49,230 nt of DNA from Candidatus Poribacteria bacterium (GTDB lineage: Bacteria; Poribacteria; WGA-4E; WGA-3G). Shown piece by piece: positions 8,620-16,404 of the stretch; position 1 is the first letter of the stretch, and every line of letters starts with the position of its first letter. The position numbers were made by a program, and so were the translations under genes. The notes beneath the pieces were generated by a model. The model saw nothing but the letters and a program-made list of their open reading frames with translations. It was not told where the DNA came from and searched no databases. Location of the stretch: positions 1 through 49,230 of the forward strand of contig JAJEGI010000049.1 of NCBI GenBank assembly GCA_022819945.1. Direction: 5' to 3'.

Positions 8620-10017
8620 CTACTCTTCGTCTCCTGCTTCTGCTTTGAGTCGATATAATTCTGCTGTCAATTCGGTAACAATATCTGCATAAGTCGGATC
8701 GTCATAGACGCTGCACATCTCGTTTGGATCTTTCTCCAGATCGAAAAGTTCCCATTCCGGTGCTTTCGATTCATCAAGTGAACCGGTTGTGCCGAGTGCC
8801 TCGCCGTAGTAATAGATGAGTTTATAGCGATCCGTCCGTATCCCGTAGTGCGCGGGTACGTAGTGGTGCGCGAGGTGCATCCAGTAACGGTAATACATAG
8901 AGGTTCGCCAGTCGTCGGGTGTCTCGCCATTAAGGATTGGACGTAAGCTCGTGCCTTGCATGTCATCAGGAATTGGTACGCCTGCGTAGTCGAGCCAAGT
9001 CTCTGCGAAGTCTATGTTTAACGCCATCGCATCGGACGTACTGCCGGGTTGAATTTCACGCGGGTAGCGGACAAGGAACGGCATCCGTAGTGATTCTTCG
9101 TACATGAACCGCTTGTCATACCAGCCGTGATCCCCCAAGAAAAATCCTTGATCAGAGGTATAGATGACGATTGTATCGTCCGCGATGCCGTCTTCGTCGA
9201 GGTAGTCGAGTATCCGCCCCACATTGTCATCAATTGAAGCGACGCAGCGGAGATATTCCTTGATATACCGCTGATAATTCCAGTTTGCCATCTCCTCTTC
9301 GGATAGTCCCTCTGGCGGCGGCCCGAGTTTATCAATCTTGAGATCCCTTTCGGTCATGTGTCCGAAAACGCGCATCTTCGCTTCCTTTGCGGCGTTTGAG
9401 CGGTTGGCATAATCGTCGAAAAAGTTGTCCGGCATCGGAACATCACCGTCCTCGAACATGTCGGCGTGTTTCTCGTCGGAATCCCATGGACGGTGTGGTG
9501 CCTTGTGGTGACTCATCATGAAGAAGGGTCTATCCCTATCGCGGTTCTGCAGCCATTCCAATGAAAAATCGGTAATAATGTCGGTAGTGTAGCCTTTGTG
9601 GGTTTTCCTGCCGTCAGGTTCAATCATCACTGGATCGTGATAAAGTCCTTGTCCGGGCAGCACGTTCCAGTAGTCAAAGCCCGTTGGGTCGGCATCACCC
9701 CCGTGTCCGAGGTGCCATTTGCCGACCATCGCGGTTTGATAACCATCCGCCTGTAGCATCTTCGCGACATTCGGTCTTCTGCCATCAAAATGATCGCCTA
9801 TGTTTTTGACACCGTTGAGGTGGCTGTGCTTACCCGTCAGAATGTTCGCACGGCTCGGTGTACAGATGGAGTTGACACAGAAACAGTTGTGGAGAATCAT
9901 GCCGCCGTCTGCGATACGATCGAGGTGCGGTGTTTGATTAATCCGACTCCCGTAGCTGCTAATCGCGTGTGATGCGTGGTCGTCGGACATGATGAATAAG
10001 ATATTAGGTCTGCTCAA
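8620..10017 (-). CDS. Type I sulfatase (formylglycine-dependent)
   Basis: 465 residues of the alkaline-phosphatase superfamily. The metal-site motif NILFIMSDDH is at the N-terminus. The sulfatase signature ICTPSRANILTG contains Cys52, the residue converted to formylglycine in active type I sulfatases. GKWHLGH and YTSDQGFFLGDHGWYDKR complete the family pattern. The start is TTG at 10017, supported by AAAGGAG six bases upstream. No signal peptide is visible, so a cytoplasmic location is suggested. It heads the sulfatase-uxuA-propeller operon, consistent with desulfation of sulfated saccharides before uronate dehydration; the actual substrate cannot be read from sequence. Confidence 0.92.
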   Translation of the reverse strand: MSRPNILFIMSDDHASHAISSYGSRINQTPHLDRIADGGMILHNCFCVNSICTPSRANILTGKHSHLNGVKNIGDHFDGRRPNVAKMLQADGYQTAMVGKWHLGHGGDADPTGFDYWNVLPGQGLYHDPVMIEPDGRKTHKGYTTDIITDFSLEWLQNRDRDRPFFMMSHHKAPHRPWDSDEKHADMFEDGDVPMPDNFFDDYANRSNAAKEAKMRVFGHMTERDLKIDKLGPPPEGLSEEEMANWNYQRYIKEYLRCVASIDDNVGRILDYLDEDGIADDTIVIYTSDQGFFLGDHGWYDKRFMYEESLRMPFLVRYPREIQPGSTSDAMALNIDFAETWLDYAGVPIPDDMQGTSLRPILNGETPDDWRTSMYYRYWMHLAHHYVPAHYGIRTDRYKLIYYYGEALGTTGSLDESKAPEWELFDLEKDPNEMCSVYDDPTYADIVTELTAELYRLKAEAGDEE

Positions 10018-10121
10018 TTGTAGCTCCTTTAAATTTACGATTTTCCGCTATCATATCCTATTCCGTATGAGAAGTCAATCTTTTTTCAGAAGTTATCAGT
10101 TGTCAGCATATTAACAAAACA

Positions 10122-10149
10122 AACGCACCAGAAATTCATCTGGTGCGTT
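10122..10149 (-). terminator. Intrinsic terminator of the duplicated membrane protein gene
   Basis: A perfect 11-bp stem (10122-10132 with 10139-10149, loop AATTCA) is followed on the minus strand by TTGTTTTGTT. It lies 53 bases after the stop at 10203. Confidence 0.85.
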
Positions 10150-10202
10150 ATTGTGTCGTTTCTTGTCAGAAATGTTCATAAAGGATTTTGTTACCATAAG
10201 CG

Positions 10203-11003
10203 TTAGAAGATGTTTAACGATGGTGGCGGTGATGCAACCGGATAGCCATCTGCTATGGCTTTAATCTGTCGTTGGTGCCACTTCGACCAGACTTCTTCCT
10301 CTTTCGCGATACCTTTTACAATGCCCCGTGTCTCTTGGTAACAGGAGATTAAAGCCGGTATAGCAAAGAACATGACAATCGGGAAGAAATTTTCCGCAAA
10401 ATTGCGTGCTGTCTCAATAACACCTGCCCACTCTACGACAACGAATAGCAAAACAAAAGGGGCAAACCAGCATGTGAAATGAAGGAAAAAAAACATCGGA
10501 TTGCGAAACATAACGGACACAGTTCTTCGCGCTTTACTGAAATAAGAATTGACTTGTGTCGCTTCTGATTTCGATGGTGGTTCCGCAAACTTTACATCTT
10601 CTTTTAGTGATGCCTGTTGTCGGTCATACCACTGCATCCACGTCTGTCGTTCTTTGGCAATGCCTTTTAGATTGCCTTTCGCTTCTCGGTAACCGATGAT
10701 GAGAGCAGGAAGAACAATGAAAATCCAACCTTCATCTCTTACGACCTCTTTGACAACATCGTCAAAAATGACCGAAACGATTATAGCAAAATTCTCAAGC
10801 GATTCAGGTAGGTCGCTCAAGGAAGTTTGTATTAGCGAAAGCACACGTGGCCACGGATTGCGCGGATCGCGCATAGATGGACCCTCTGCAGATGGATCCT
10901 CTGACGCAACGTTTAAACCAACATAGAGAAACCAGCACACGAACTGAACGATGAGAGGAATTGGGTTCCTCGCCATAAATGACAGCGTTTCAAAGACCTT
11001 CAT
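10203..11003 (-). CDS. Membrane protein with two internally duplicated halves, unknown function
   Basis: 266 residues, four likely transmembrane segments, two per half. The halves repeat the same plan: residues 11-25 (ARNPIPLIVQFVCWF) match 167-180 (RNPMFFFLHFTCWF), and 98-129 (LPALIIGYREAKGNLKGIAK...) match 215-246 (IPALISCYQETRGIVKGIAK...). Each half ends in an amphipathic W-x-x-W-x-x-R-Q segment. An AAAAGGTGAT site precedes the ATG. I recognise no family. It has its own terminator and stands alone, so context gives no function. The duplication suggests an ancestral unit of about 130 residues that may have dimerised. Confidence 0.8.
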   Translation of the reverse strand: MKVFETLSFMARNPIPLIVQFVCWFLYVGLNVASEDPSAEGPSMRDPRNPWPRVLSLIQTSLSDLPESLENFAIIVSVIFDDVVKEVVRDEGWIFIVLPALIIGYREAKGNLKGIAKERQTWMQWYDRQQASLKEDVKFAEPPSKSEATQVNSYFSKARRTVSVMFRNPMFFFLHFTCWFAPFVLLFVVVEWAGVIETARNFAENFFPIVMFFAIPALISCYQETRGIVKGIAKEEEVWSKWHQRQIKAIADGYPVASPPPSLNIF

Positions 11004-11119
11004 AACATCACCTTTTTACGGACGAACGCTTTATTTCGAACTTTGGGTACGGAGAGATTTTCATCTTTAGTCGCAACGCTATCTGTTTTCTTCAAAATAA
11101 TCAAAACCACACACGCAAT

Positions 11120-11178
11120 AAAAAAGGCGAGGTGTTTCTGCTTGGGTATTTCTGCGGATTTTCCCAAGAGACCTCGCC
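11120..11178 (-). terminator. Intrinsic terminator of the potD-like gene
   Basis: An outer stem GGCGAGGT/ACCTCGCC (11126-11133 with 11171-11178) and an inner CTTGGG/CCCAAG pair form a long hairpin. On the minus strand it is followed by TTTTTTATT. It starts 22 bases after the stop at 11200. Confidence 0.85.
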
Positions 11179-11199
11179 AGCAATAATCGGTTAAAAGGT

Positions 11200-12228
11200 T
11201 TATTTCGCTTTAAGCTCTTCCCATGCGCGGTCGTAGTGCCTCGTAAAATCACCTGGATCTCTCAGCCATTCAAGGGATTCCAGGACTTCTTTGGGTGGAT
11301 AGATGAATTTGTGTTCGCGTAGGTTTTCGGGCAAGAACGCTTTCGCAGTAGGCACACAGGTCCCGTATTTCGTGAAAGCGGTAATTTTGGCATTGACTTC
11401 GGGACGGAGGAGATAGTTGATAAACTGTTCTGCAAGTGCTTGGTGCGGAGCAGATTTCGGGATACAGACAGCGTCAATAAACTGGCTCGATCCTTCTTTA
11501 GGGATAACATACTGGATCGTCGGACGTGTCTCGGCTGCGCGGAACGCATCGCCACTCCAGCAGTGCGCCATAACAACATCTCCAGCAATGAGAAGCTCTT
11601 CCGCCTCGCTTTTATACTGCTTCACAAGCGGTTTCTGTGCGATGAGTTTCTCTTTCGCTGCCTTAAGTGCCTTCGGGTCGGTCGTGTTGAGGCTGTATCC
11701 GAGCAGCTTAAGCGCAGCACCGATCGTTTCACGCTGATCATCTAACATACTGAATTGGTTCTTATATTGCGCGTCCCAGAGGGCTGACCAACTATCAGGT
11801 GCCGGTGAGACGACAGCTGAATCGTAAGCGATGCCTGCTGTGCCAAACGTGTAAGGGATAGAATATTGATTTTCCGAGTCAAAGTATTTACCAAGGAACA
11901 ACGGACTGATGTTCTGAAAGTTCGGGATATTGTCGCGATTCAATTCGGCTAACAGGTTTTGCTTGATTAAGATGGATACCATGTAGTCAGACGGCATAAT
12001 GATGTCGTATCCTGTCGCACCTGCCATCAATTTCGTGAGGAGGTCTTCGTTGCTTGCATAAGTATCGACAAGGACGGTAACCCCGAACTCCTTTTCAAAC
12101 CCTTCACGGATGTCATCGCTGACGTAGCCTGCCCATGTAAAGACATTGAGTTGTTTCTTCTGTCCGATGCTATCACCGATGAAAAGTGTAAGGAGTATGA
12201 GGACTAAGAAGATATATCTGTTGCGCAT
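11200..12228 (-). CDS. potD: Polyamine-type ABC transporter periplasmic binding protein (PotD/PotF family)
   Basis: 342 residues with a signal peptide (MRNRYIFLVLILLTLFIGDSIG). The mature N-terminus QLNVFTWAGYVSDDIREGFE is typical of spermidine/putrescine binding proteins, as are GYDIIMPSDYMVSILI, IPYTFGTAGIAYDS and the FINYLLRPEVNAKIT region. It would deliver polyamine (or another small cation) to an inner-membrane permease. No potABC genes are in the window, so the gene is an orphan here and its partner must be encoded elsewhere. GGAG precedes the ATG. A strong terminator follows, so it is probably monocistronic. Confidence 0.88.
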   Translation of the reverse strand: MRNRYIFLVLILLTLFIGDSIGQKKQLNVFTWAGYVSDDIREGFEKEFGVTVLVDTYASNEDLLTKLMAGATGYDIIMPSDYMVSILIKQNLLAELNRDNIPNFQNISPLFLGKYFDSENQYSIPYTFGTAGIAYDSAVVSPAPDSWSALWDAQYKNQFSMLDDQRETIGAALKLLGYSLNTTDPKALKAAKEKLIAQKPLVKQYKSEAEELLIAGDVVMAHCWSGDAFRAAETRPTIQYVIPKEGSSQFIDAVCIPKSAPHQALAEQFINYLLRPEVNAKITAFTKYGTCVPTAKAFLPENLREHKFIYPPKEVLESLEWLRDPGDFTRHYDRAWEELKAK

Positions 12229-12263
12229 TTTTTCTCCGTTGGTATCTTTTTTTACTTGTTAAT

Positions 12264-12304
12264 AACGGGACGATTGCGGTTGCGAAAAACGGAATCGCCC
12301 CGTT
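12264..12304 (-). terminator. Possible terminator after the rhodanese gene
   Basis: AACGGGACGATT at 12264-12275 pairs with AATCGCCCCGTT at 12293-12304 with one mismatch. On the minus strand it is followed by ATTAACAAG and then an A-rich run, so the U-tract is weak. Confidence 0.4.
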
Positions 12305-12358
12305 TGTGATGTAAGATATTGACAATGTATGCTATCTATGCTAACGTAATAGTGTTCC

Positions 12359-12724
12359 TTATTCGTCTGATTTTTCGGTAGGGAGTCCGTCGGCTTTCCA
12401 GCCGCGGAAACCGCCAGTGAGTACTGAAACGTTTTCATAACCCATGTTTTTTAAGGTGTTTGCGGAAAGGGTCGCACGGGTGCCGCCACCGCAGTAGGTA
12501 ACGATGTGTGTGTCTGCGTCAGGGGCGACCTCATCAATATCAAGTTCTAAGTAGCCGCGCGGCAGTGAAACCGCATTCGGCAGATGTTCTTCATCGTAGT
12601 CCGGTTCGTCCCGAACATCTAAGAGAATGATTGACGCTGTAGCTTCTGTGAGTTCATCGGGTGATATGTGTCCAACATTTGCTTTCGCTTCGGCAACGAG
12701 TTGCTCAAGGGTTTTCAGGGGCAT
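12359..12724 (-). CDS. Single-domain rhodanese (sulfurtransferase family)
   Basis: 121 residues with one rhodanese domain. It contains LLDVRDEPDYDEEHLPNA and the active-site loop YCGGGTRA with catalytic Cys78, followed by the typical TGGFRGWKADGLP ending. These proteins carry a persulfide on the cysteine and move sulfur to thiol acceptors. No signal peptide is present, so it is cytoplasmic. GGAGG at 12735-12731 precedes the ATG. It is alone between a transposon-like element upstream and the potD-like gene downstream. A link to selenium handling with the distant selB/selC locus is conceivable but unsupported. Confidence 0.92.
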   Translation of the reverse strand: MPLKTLEQLVAEAKANVGHISPDELTEATASIILLDVRDEPDYDEEHLPNAVSLPRGYLELDIDEVAPDADTHIVTYCGGGTRATLSANTLKNMGYENVSVLTGGFRGWKADGLPTEKSDE

Positions 12725-12754
12725 AATTTTCCTCCAAAATTTTTTAACTATTGT

Positions 12755-12866
12755 AGGACTTACGCAGCCCCCTTTGCAGGGTTTTTGCTTGGGGGTTTCT
12801 TCAGGGTTTCAAACCCCGCCTGCCGGGTGTCATACGTCCGTTATCATGAAAAAATGCGTAAGTCCT
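12755..12866. repeat. MITE-like element, copy 1 (intact, 112 bp)
   Basis: It is bounded by perfect 12-bp terminal inverted repeats, AGGACTTACGCA at 12755-12766 and TGCGTAAGTCCT at 12855-12866. The interior has the shared core with TTTCTTCAGGGTTTCAAACC and CCCGCCTGC. No coding capacity and no clear target duplication are seen. It accounts for most of the 307-base gap between the rhodanese gene and the plus-strand gene at 13032; I see nothing else firm in that gap. Confidence 0.75.
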
Positions 12867-13031
12867 GTATTGGCTATTTGGGCGAATTTTGAACGATATT
12901 CAAAATTCAGTTTCTGGCACATCAGTCCCTCATAGGTTACATAAGGTTTTTTAGAACTATAGCATAAGGCGAGTTGATGTGTCAACTTTTTTTGATGATC
13001 ACAAAATCGGTTCTATAAGAAGAGGGAAAAA

Positions 13032-13475
13032 ATGGAATTGCTAAAAAAATCGGTTCAATCCGTGCTTGAAAAAGACCGGATTGGGAGTCCAGTGTTCCTG
13101 CGGTGCGTCCTCCACACCGCCGGTGAAGATGCGAACCCACTATCATCGGTGGCAGAGATGACAGCACTCGCGAACGAGTGGATACCTTCGTCCCCCGTGA
13201 GCGTCTATACACAAGGAGACGCAAACGGAACACAGGTTACGGTAATGGTTCACTATGTAGGCGGACAGATGGCACTGCTGAGTGTCAATCGGGTTGATGT
13301 TGATACCGCAATTGACATCATGTTGGTCGGTAACAAAGGGGTCATCTACCATGAAACGCCAGTCGGTAGACACTCCTTGAATGCCATTCCGCCAGGATTT
13401 GGTGGAACAGGCGAACTGACAGAGGCTATCGCACAATCGCTTGACAGCGGTCAGCCTGTCGTATTGGAGGGTTGA
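13032..13475 (+). CDS. Small protein resembling the C-terminal domain of Gfo/Idh/MocA oxidoreductases
   Basis: 147 residues. There is no Rossmann fold. The stretch TQVTVMVHYVGGQMALLSVNR followed by IDIMLVGNKGVIYHETP looks like the beta-sheet substrate domain of Gfo/Idh/MocA proteins, where sequence about a hydrophobic sheet is followed by a G-x-x-G turn. This is an inference, not a confident family call. It sits two bases upstream of a full-length oxidoreductase of that family, so the two are co-translated and may form a complex. An AGAAGAGGG site precedes the ATG. It may be a regulatory or structural subunit, or a domain detached by gene fission. Confidence 0.7.
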   Translation: MELLKKSVQSVLEKDRIGSPVFLRCVLHTAGEDANPLSSVAEMTALANEWIPSSPVSVYTQGDANGTQVTVMVHYVGGQMALLSVNRVDVDTAIDIMLVGNKGVIYHETPVGRHSLNAIPPGFGGTGELTEAIAQSLDSGQPVVLEG

Positions 13476-13477
13476 TC

Positions 13478-14626
13478 ATGCAACAGAATGGAAAATATGG
13501 CGTGCTGTTACTCGGCGGAAATCGCACCCACCAAGAGAATTACGCTTTGAGTTTTGCGCAGGATGCGCGTTGTCGGTTGGTCGCCTTCGCTGATGAACCT
13601 GAGGCACCGCCAGAGCGGATTGCGTTGGCACGTTCGCTGGCTGAATCGATGGATTTGCCGTTCATAGACCTTGACGCGGCGTTGGCGCGCGAAGATGTGC
13701 ATATTGTGAGTCTCTGTACAGAGGTAGAGCGCCGCGGAAAAGTGGGTGCGAAATGCGCTGAGGCGGGAAAACACGTTTACCTCGACAAACCGATGGCACT
13801 CAACCCAGAAGATACTCACAAGATTATTGATGCAGTTGCGAAAAGCGGTGTCCGAACGCAGATGTTCAGCAATATTCATAGTACGTGGGCACGCACTGTC
13901 CAGCAGGGATTAGCGAGTGGACGGATCGGTACACTTCAGGCGATTCATTGCGATGTGTTATTCTCCAAAGGACATCCCGGCACCGCACCCGTCGGAGAGA
14001 AAAGAATCCAGAAACCCACGCTGGAACGTTATAGTTTCGTTGAAGCCAAACCTGAGATGTTCGATGTCGGGGTCTATGCTGTGTCTATGGTGAATTGGTT
14101 GACACAGAAACGCGTGCAACGTGTTTTCGGTGGAACAGCGAACTATTTCTTCAAAGAGCATCGCGACTGCGGTCTTGAGGATTTCGGTGCTTTAGTGCTG
14201 ACGTTAGAAGACGGGATTACAGCGACGATTGTTGGTGGACGCTACGGCTGGCAGAGCCATGCACAAGGCGGTGTTCGGAAAGTACATCTCGTCGGCACCA
14301 AAGGCACTTTGACCTTCGATGCGTCGGCGAACCGTTTGGAAGTTTTTGCCGCCGAACCGGCGTTTGAACCACCGACCCCGCATCCGCTCGATCCGATGGG
14401 GATGTGGAGTAGCACGCAAGCAGAGATTCAGATGCGACCGAAACAGCAGTGGATAGATGTCGGTAGCGGAGACGATGGACAGCGGGAGTTTAGCGCGTTC
14501 ATAGATTGTGTTGAGAACGGTGTAGAGAGTGAAATGAACGCAGAATTTGCGGCGCATTCCGTGGAGATCATCTGTGCGGGGTATCGTTCAGCAGCAACTG
14601 GGGAGGTTATTGAGCTCAACGGATAG
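13478..14626 (+). CDS. Gfo/Idh/MocA-family NAD(P)-dependent oxidoreductase
   Basis: 382 residues. The N-terminal Rossmann domain starts KYGVLLLGGNRTHQ, and AGKHVYLDKPMALNPEDT carries the family lysine-proline pair after the dinucleotide domain. The C-terminal alpha/beta domain includes EDGITATIVGGRYGW and VHLVGTKGTLTFD. The ATG at 13478 is chosen because GGAGGG at 13466-13471 is six bases upstream; an in-frame TTG at 13472 would put the site too close. Enzymes of this family oxidise or reduce sugars, inositols and related polyols; the substrate here is unknown. It is the second gene of a two-gene plus-strand operon. Confidence 0.88.
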   Translation: MQQNGKYGVLLLGGNRTHQENYALSFAQDARCRLVAFADEPEAPPERIALARSLAESMDLPFIDLDAALAREDVHIVSLCTEVERRGKVGAKCAEAGKHVYLDKPMALNPEDTHKIIDAVAKSGVRTQMFSNIHSTWARTVQQGLASGRIGTLQAIHCDVLFSKGHPGTAPVGEKRIQKPTLERYSFVEAKPEMFDVGVYAVSMVNWLTQKRVQRVFGGTANYFFKEHRDCGLEDFGALVLTLEDGITATIVGGRYGWQSHAQGGVRKVHLVGTKGTLTFDASANRLEVFAAEPAFEPPTPHPLDPMGMWSSTQAEIQMRPKQQWIDVGSGDDGQREFSAFIDCVENGVESEMNAEFAAHSVEIICAGYRSAATGEVIELNG

Positions 14627-14664
14627 TTTGTTTGTAGTGGCGCAATTCTGCGGCGTACTCGCCC

Positions 14665-14697
14665 AAATTTGGTTTCCCACACGCGGAAACCAAATTT
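14665..14697. repeat. Perfect 13-bp inverted repeat downstream of the oxidoreductase
   Basis: AAATTTGGTTTCC (14665-14677) and GGAAACCAAATTT (14685-14697) enclose the loop CACACGC. There is no T run, so it is a poor intrinsic terminator but may act as an RNA 3'-end structure or be part of a dispersed repeat. The rest of 14627-14909 holds the terminator at 14829-14856 and nothing else that I can identify. Confidence 0.5.
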
Positions 14698-14828
14698 TGC
14701 TTCGCAGTGAGAATGCTTTACATCTGCGACCTGCATTATTGCACCTTGTGTCGCATAAACGCACAATGGACGTGCTACTCCGAACCTTGATTAACTTATA
14801 GTAAAACCCGTAATTACTTATACATTCA

Positions 14829-14856
14829 CAAAATGGCGAGGATTGTATCCTCGCCA
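14829..14856 (-). terminator. Intrinsic terminator of the HEPN/nuclease-like operon
   Basis: TGGCGAGGAT/ATCCTCGCCA (14834-14856) forms a 10-bp stem with a 3-base loop and is followed on the minus strand by TTTTG. It is 54 bases after the stop at 14910. Confidence 0.65.
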
Positions 14857-14909
14857 GGGGTGGGAGGGTGTTGTTCCTTGATGAACTGTAAACTTATTTT
14901 TTGATTTTA

Positions 14910-15527
14910 CTATAATTTCGTCTCGGATGCCGCGCGGGCAGCTTTGAATACAGCGTCAACCGCTCCAAAAAGATCTAGCGCATCATCCACACTAAAACTC
15001 CTCATGTTGTGAATGAATGCATCACCGACAAGGTAACCAAATTCCCACCATTTTCCGTCGCTGACAATACCATACACGCGGACATCCGGGGCATCGTTGA
15101 TTTTTTGGGCTGCCACCAGTTCGGCAAGACACTGTCCCCAACCTTGCTCAAAATCATTCTTTTTTGCTTCAACGAGTATTATCAGCGGTTTGCCGACAGT
15201 GCGTAGACCCAATTCGGATCTTGTTGCGACAAAGTAATCGGGGGTACCACTCAGTGTCTCATCGTAGGCGAGAGATTTCTTTACCCAAAGCGCGTAGTTA
15301 TCTGCATACGCTTTGTAGACTTCCCTTAAAATGGGATAGATCACAGTTTCGCATCTTGAACCCTCAGAGGCGTAAACATCAATATGTTGCATGCTAAACG
15401 CGAGCTCTTCCAAAAATTGTTCTGAAGGTCTTAGCGTTTCCTCACCCGGAAGAAAATTATCCACCGCGTAAGTAATCTGGAATTTTTCCTGAACTTCAGA
15501 CACTGTTTTAAAATCACTAAAAGCCAT
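14910..15527 (-). CDS. PD-(D/E)XK nuclease-like protein (HsdR-N-like), partner of a HEPN-like protein
   Basis: 205 residues. A candidate restriction-endonuclease-like core is visible: SGTPDYFV with Asp97, then IILVEAKKNDFEQGW with Glu120 and Lys122, and a downstream Gln132. This gives the D-(n)-E-x-K-(n)-Q order of HsdR-N and related nucleases. Glu60 may complete the site. A helix-rich N-terminus precedes it. I cannot say whether it cuts DNA, RNA or nothing. AAGGTG precedes the ATG. It begins four bases after the HEPN-like gene, so the two are surely co-expressed, and a terminator follows. The pair looks like an accessory module rather than core metabolism. Confidence 0.8.
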   Translation of the reverse strand: MAFSDFKTVSEVQEKFQITYAVDNFLPGEETLRPSEQFLEELAFSMQHIDVYASEGSRCETVIYPILREVYKAYADNYALWVKKSLAYDETLSGTPDYFVATRSELGLRTVGKPLIILVEAKKNDFEQGWGQCLAELVAAQKINDAPDVRVYGIVSDGKWWEFGYLVGDAFIHNMRSFSVDDALDLFGAVDAVFKAARAASETKL

Positions 15528-15531
15528 TTTT

Positions 15532-16281
15532 TCACCTTATACTTGAATGTAAAACTTCAGTTGAGGTATCTGAGTCATCAGGAAGTATCCAGGGTTGACT
15601 AAAGATTTCTTCCCAATAATCCGCTGCGAGCTGTTGTGGCACAAAACAGTTGCTTAAATCCTCCGCCCTAAACAAAAGCCAATACTTAATTGTTAGTTTC
15701 TTAAGGCAATCTATACAAGCATCTATCTCGCCGAAAGTCGGTATCCTTGATGGCCTTTTGTCGTGATGGGCAATCCGCCTGTCAGCGTATTGCTCGATTT
15801 TACCACCCAGTGCTTTTAGTTCCTTAAGATCTTGTTGAACAATGTTAGGGTCAATATGCTCCATTCCTGCTGCAGCGAATTGTTGGTAAGTGTGATTCAC
15901 GATCCGTTGCATAACTGTTGGCTCAAAGTCTTGTTCAATTGACTCGTACAGTGCTGCAAATCGCTTTCGCGAGAGCACATCAGGAGTTTCTATTATCCCC
16001 TCCAACAACTCAGCGAATGAAACATTATAGTTTCTTCTCTTCCTATTTTTTCGACGTTTTCTATCTTTTTCAGACTTGATTTGTCTGCGAACTGCACTTA
16101 TGCTATAGGCAGCATAGGTGTCGTACAGAAACTTATAAAATGAATTCGGTCTCTGAATCTTTGGGTTCCGATCGACCATGGACCACACTCTCAAAAAGGT
16201 GTGCTGATTAGCGACGAGTTCCTGAACTCCCTCACAGATAGTATTGAGATATTCATCCCATTTTGCAAATCGCTGCTCCAT
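15532..16281 (-). CDS. HEPN-like (AbiU2-type?) protein
   Basis: 249 residues, mostly alpha-helical. The motif ADRRIAHHDKR contains Arg168-x4-His173, the R-x(4-6)-H signature of HEPN ribonucleases, in a helical context (IEQYADRRIAHHD) similar to AbiU2-like proteins. A very basic segment lies at 69-84 (KSEKDRKRRKNRKRRN), possibly nucleic-acid binding. HEPN proteins commonly cleave RNA in toxin-antitoxin and abortive-infection systems. AAGGA precedes the ATG. It is the first gene of a two-gene unit with the nuclease-like protein. The family assignment rests on one motif and the helical pattern, so it is moderate. Confidence 0.75.
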   Translation of the reverse strand: MEQRFAKWDEYLNTICEGVQELVANQHTFLRVWSMVDRNPKIQRPNSFYKFLYDTYAAYSISAVRRQIKSEKDRKRRKNRKRRNYNVSFAELLEGIIETPDVLSRKRFAALYESIEQDFEPTVMQRIVNHTYQQFAAAGMEHIDPNIVQQDLKELKALGGKIEQYADRRIAHHDKRPSRIPTFGEIDACIDCLKKLTIKYWLLFRAEDLSNCFVPQQLAADYWEEIFSQPWILPDDSDTSTEVLHSSIR

Positions 16282-16404
16282 ATTAATTCCTTGCCTTCAA
16301 ATTGTTGTTTTGTAGTTTTGCCTATTCTGTCGTAAAATAGCAAGCGAACCTAAAACAATAAATAAAACATTTAGTTTTCCATCCGCTCTGCATTTCAGAT
16401 GTCG

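Noticed and set aside
12998..13031. Promoter TTGATG-16-TATAAG (12992-13019) immediately before the gene at 13032
   Set aside because: Transcription would start too close to the ribosome site, making a nearly leaderless mRNA although a ribosome site is present; too weak to list.
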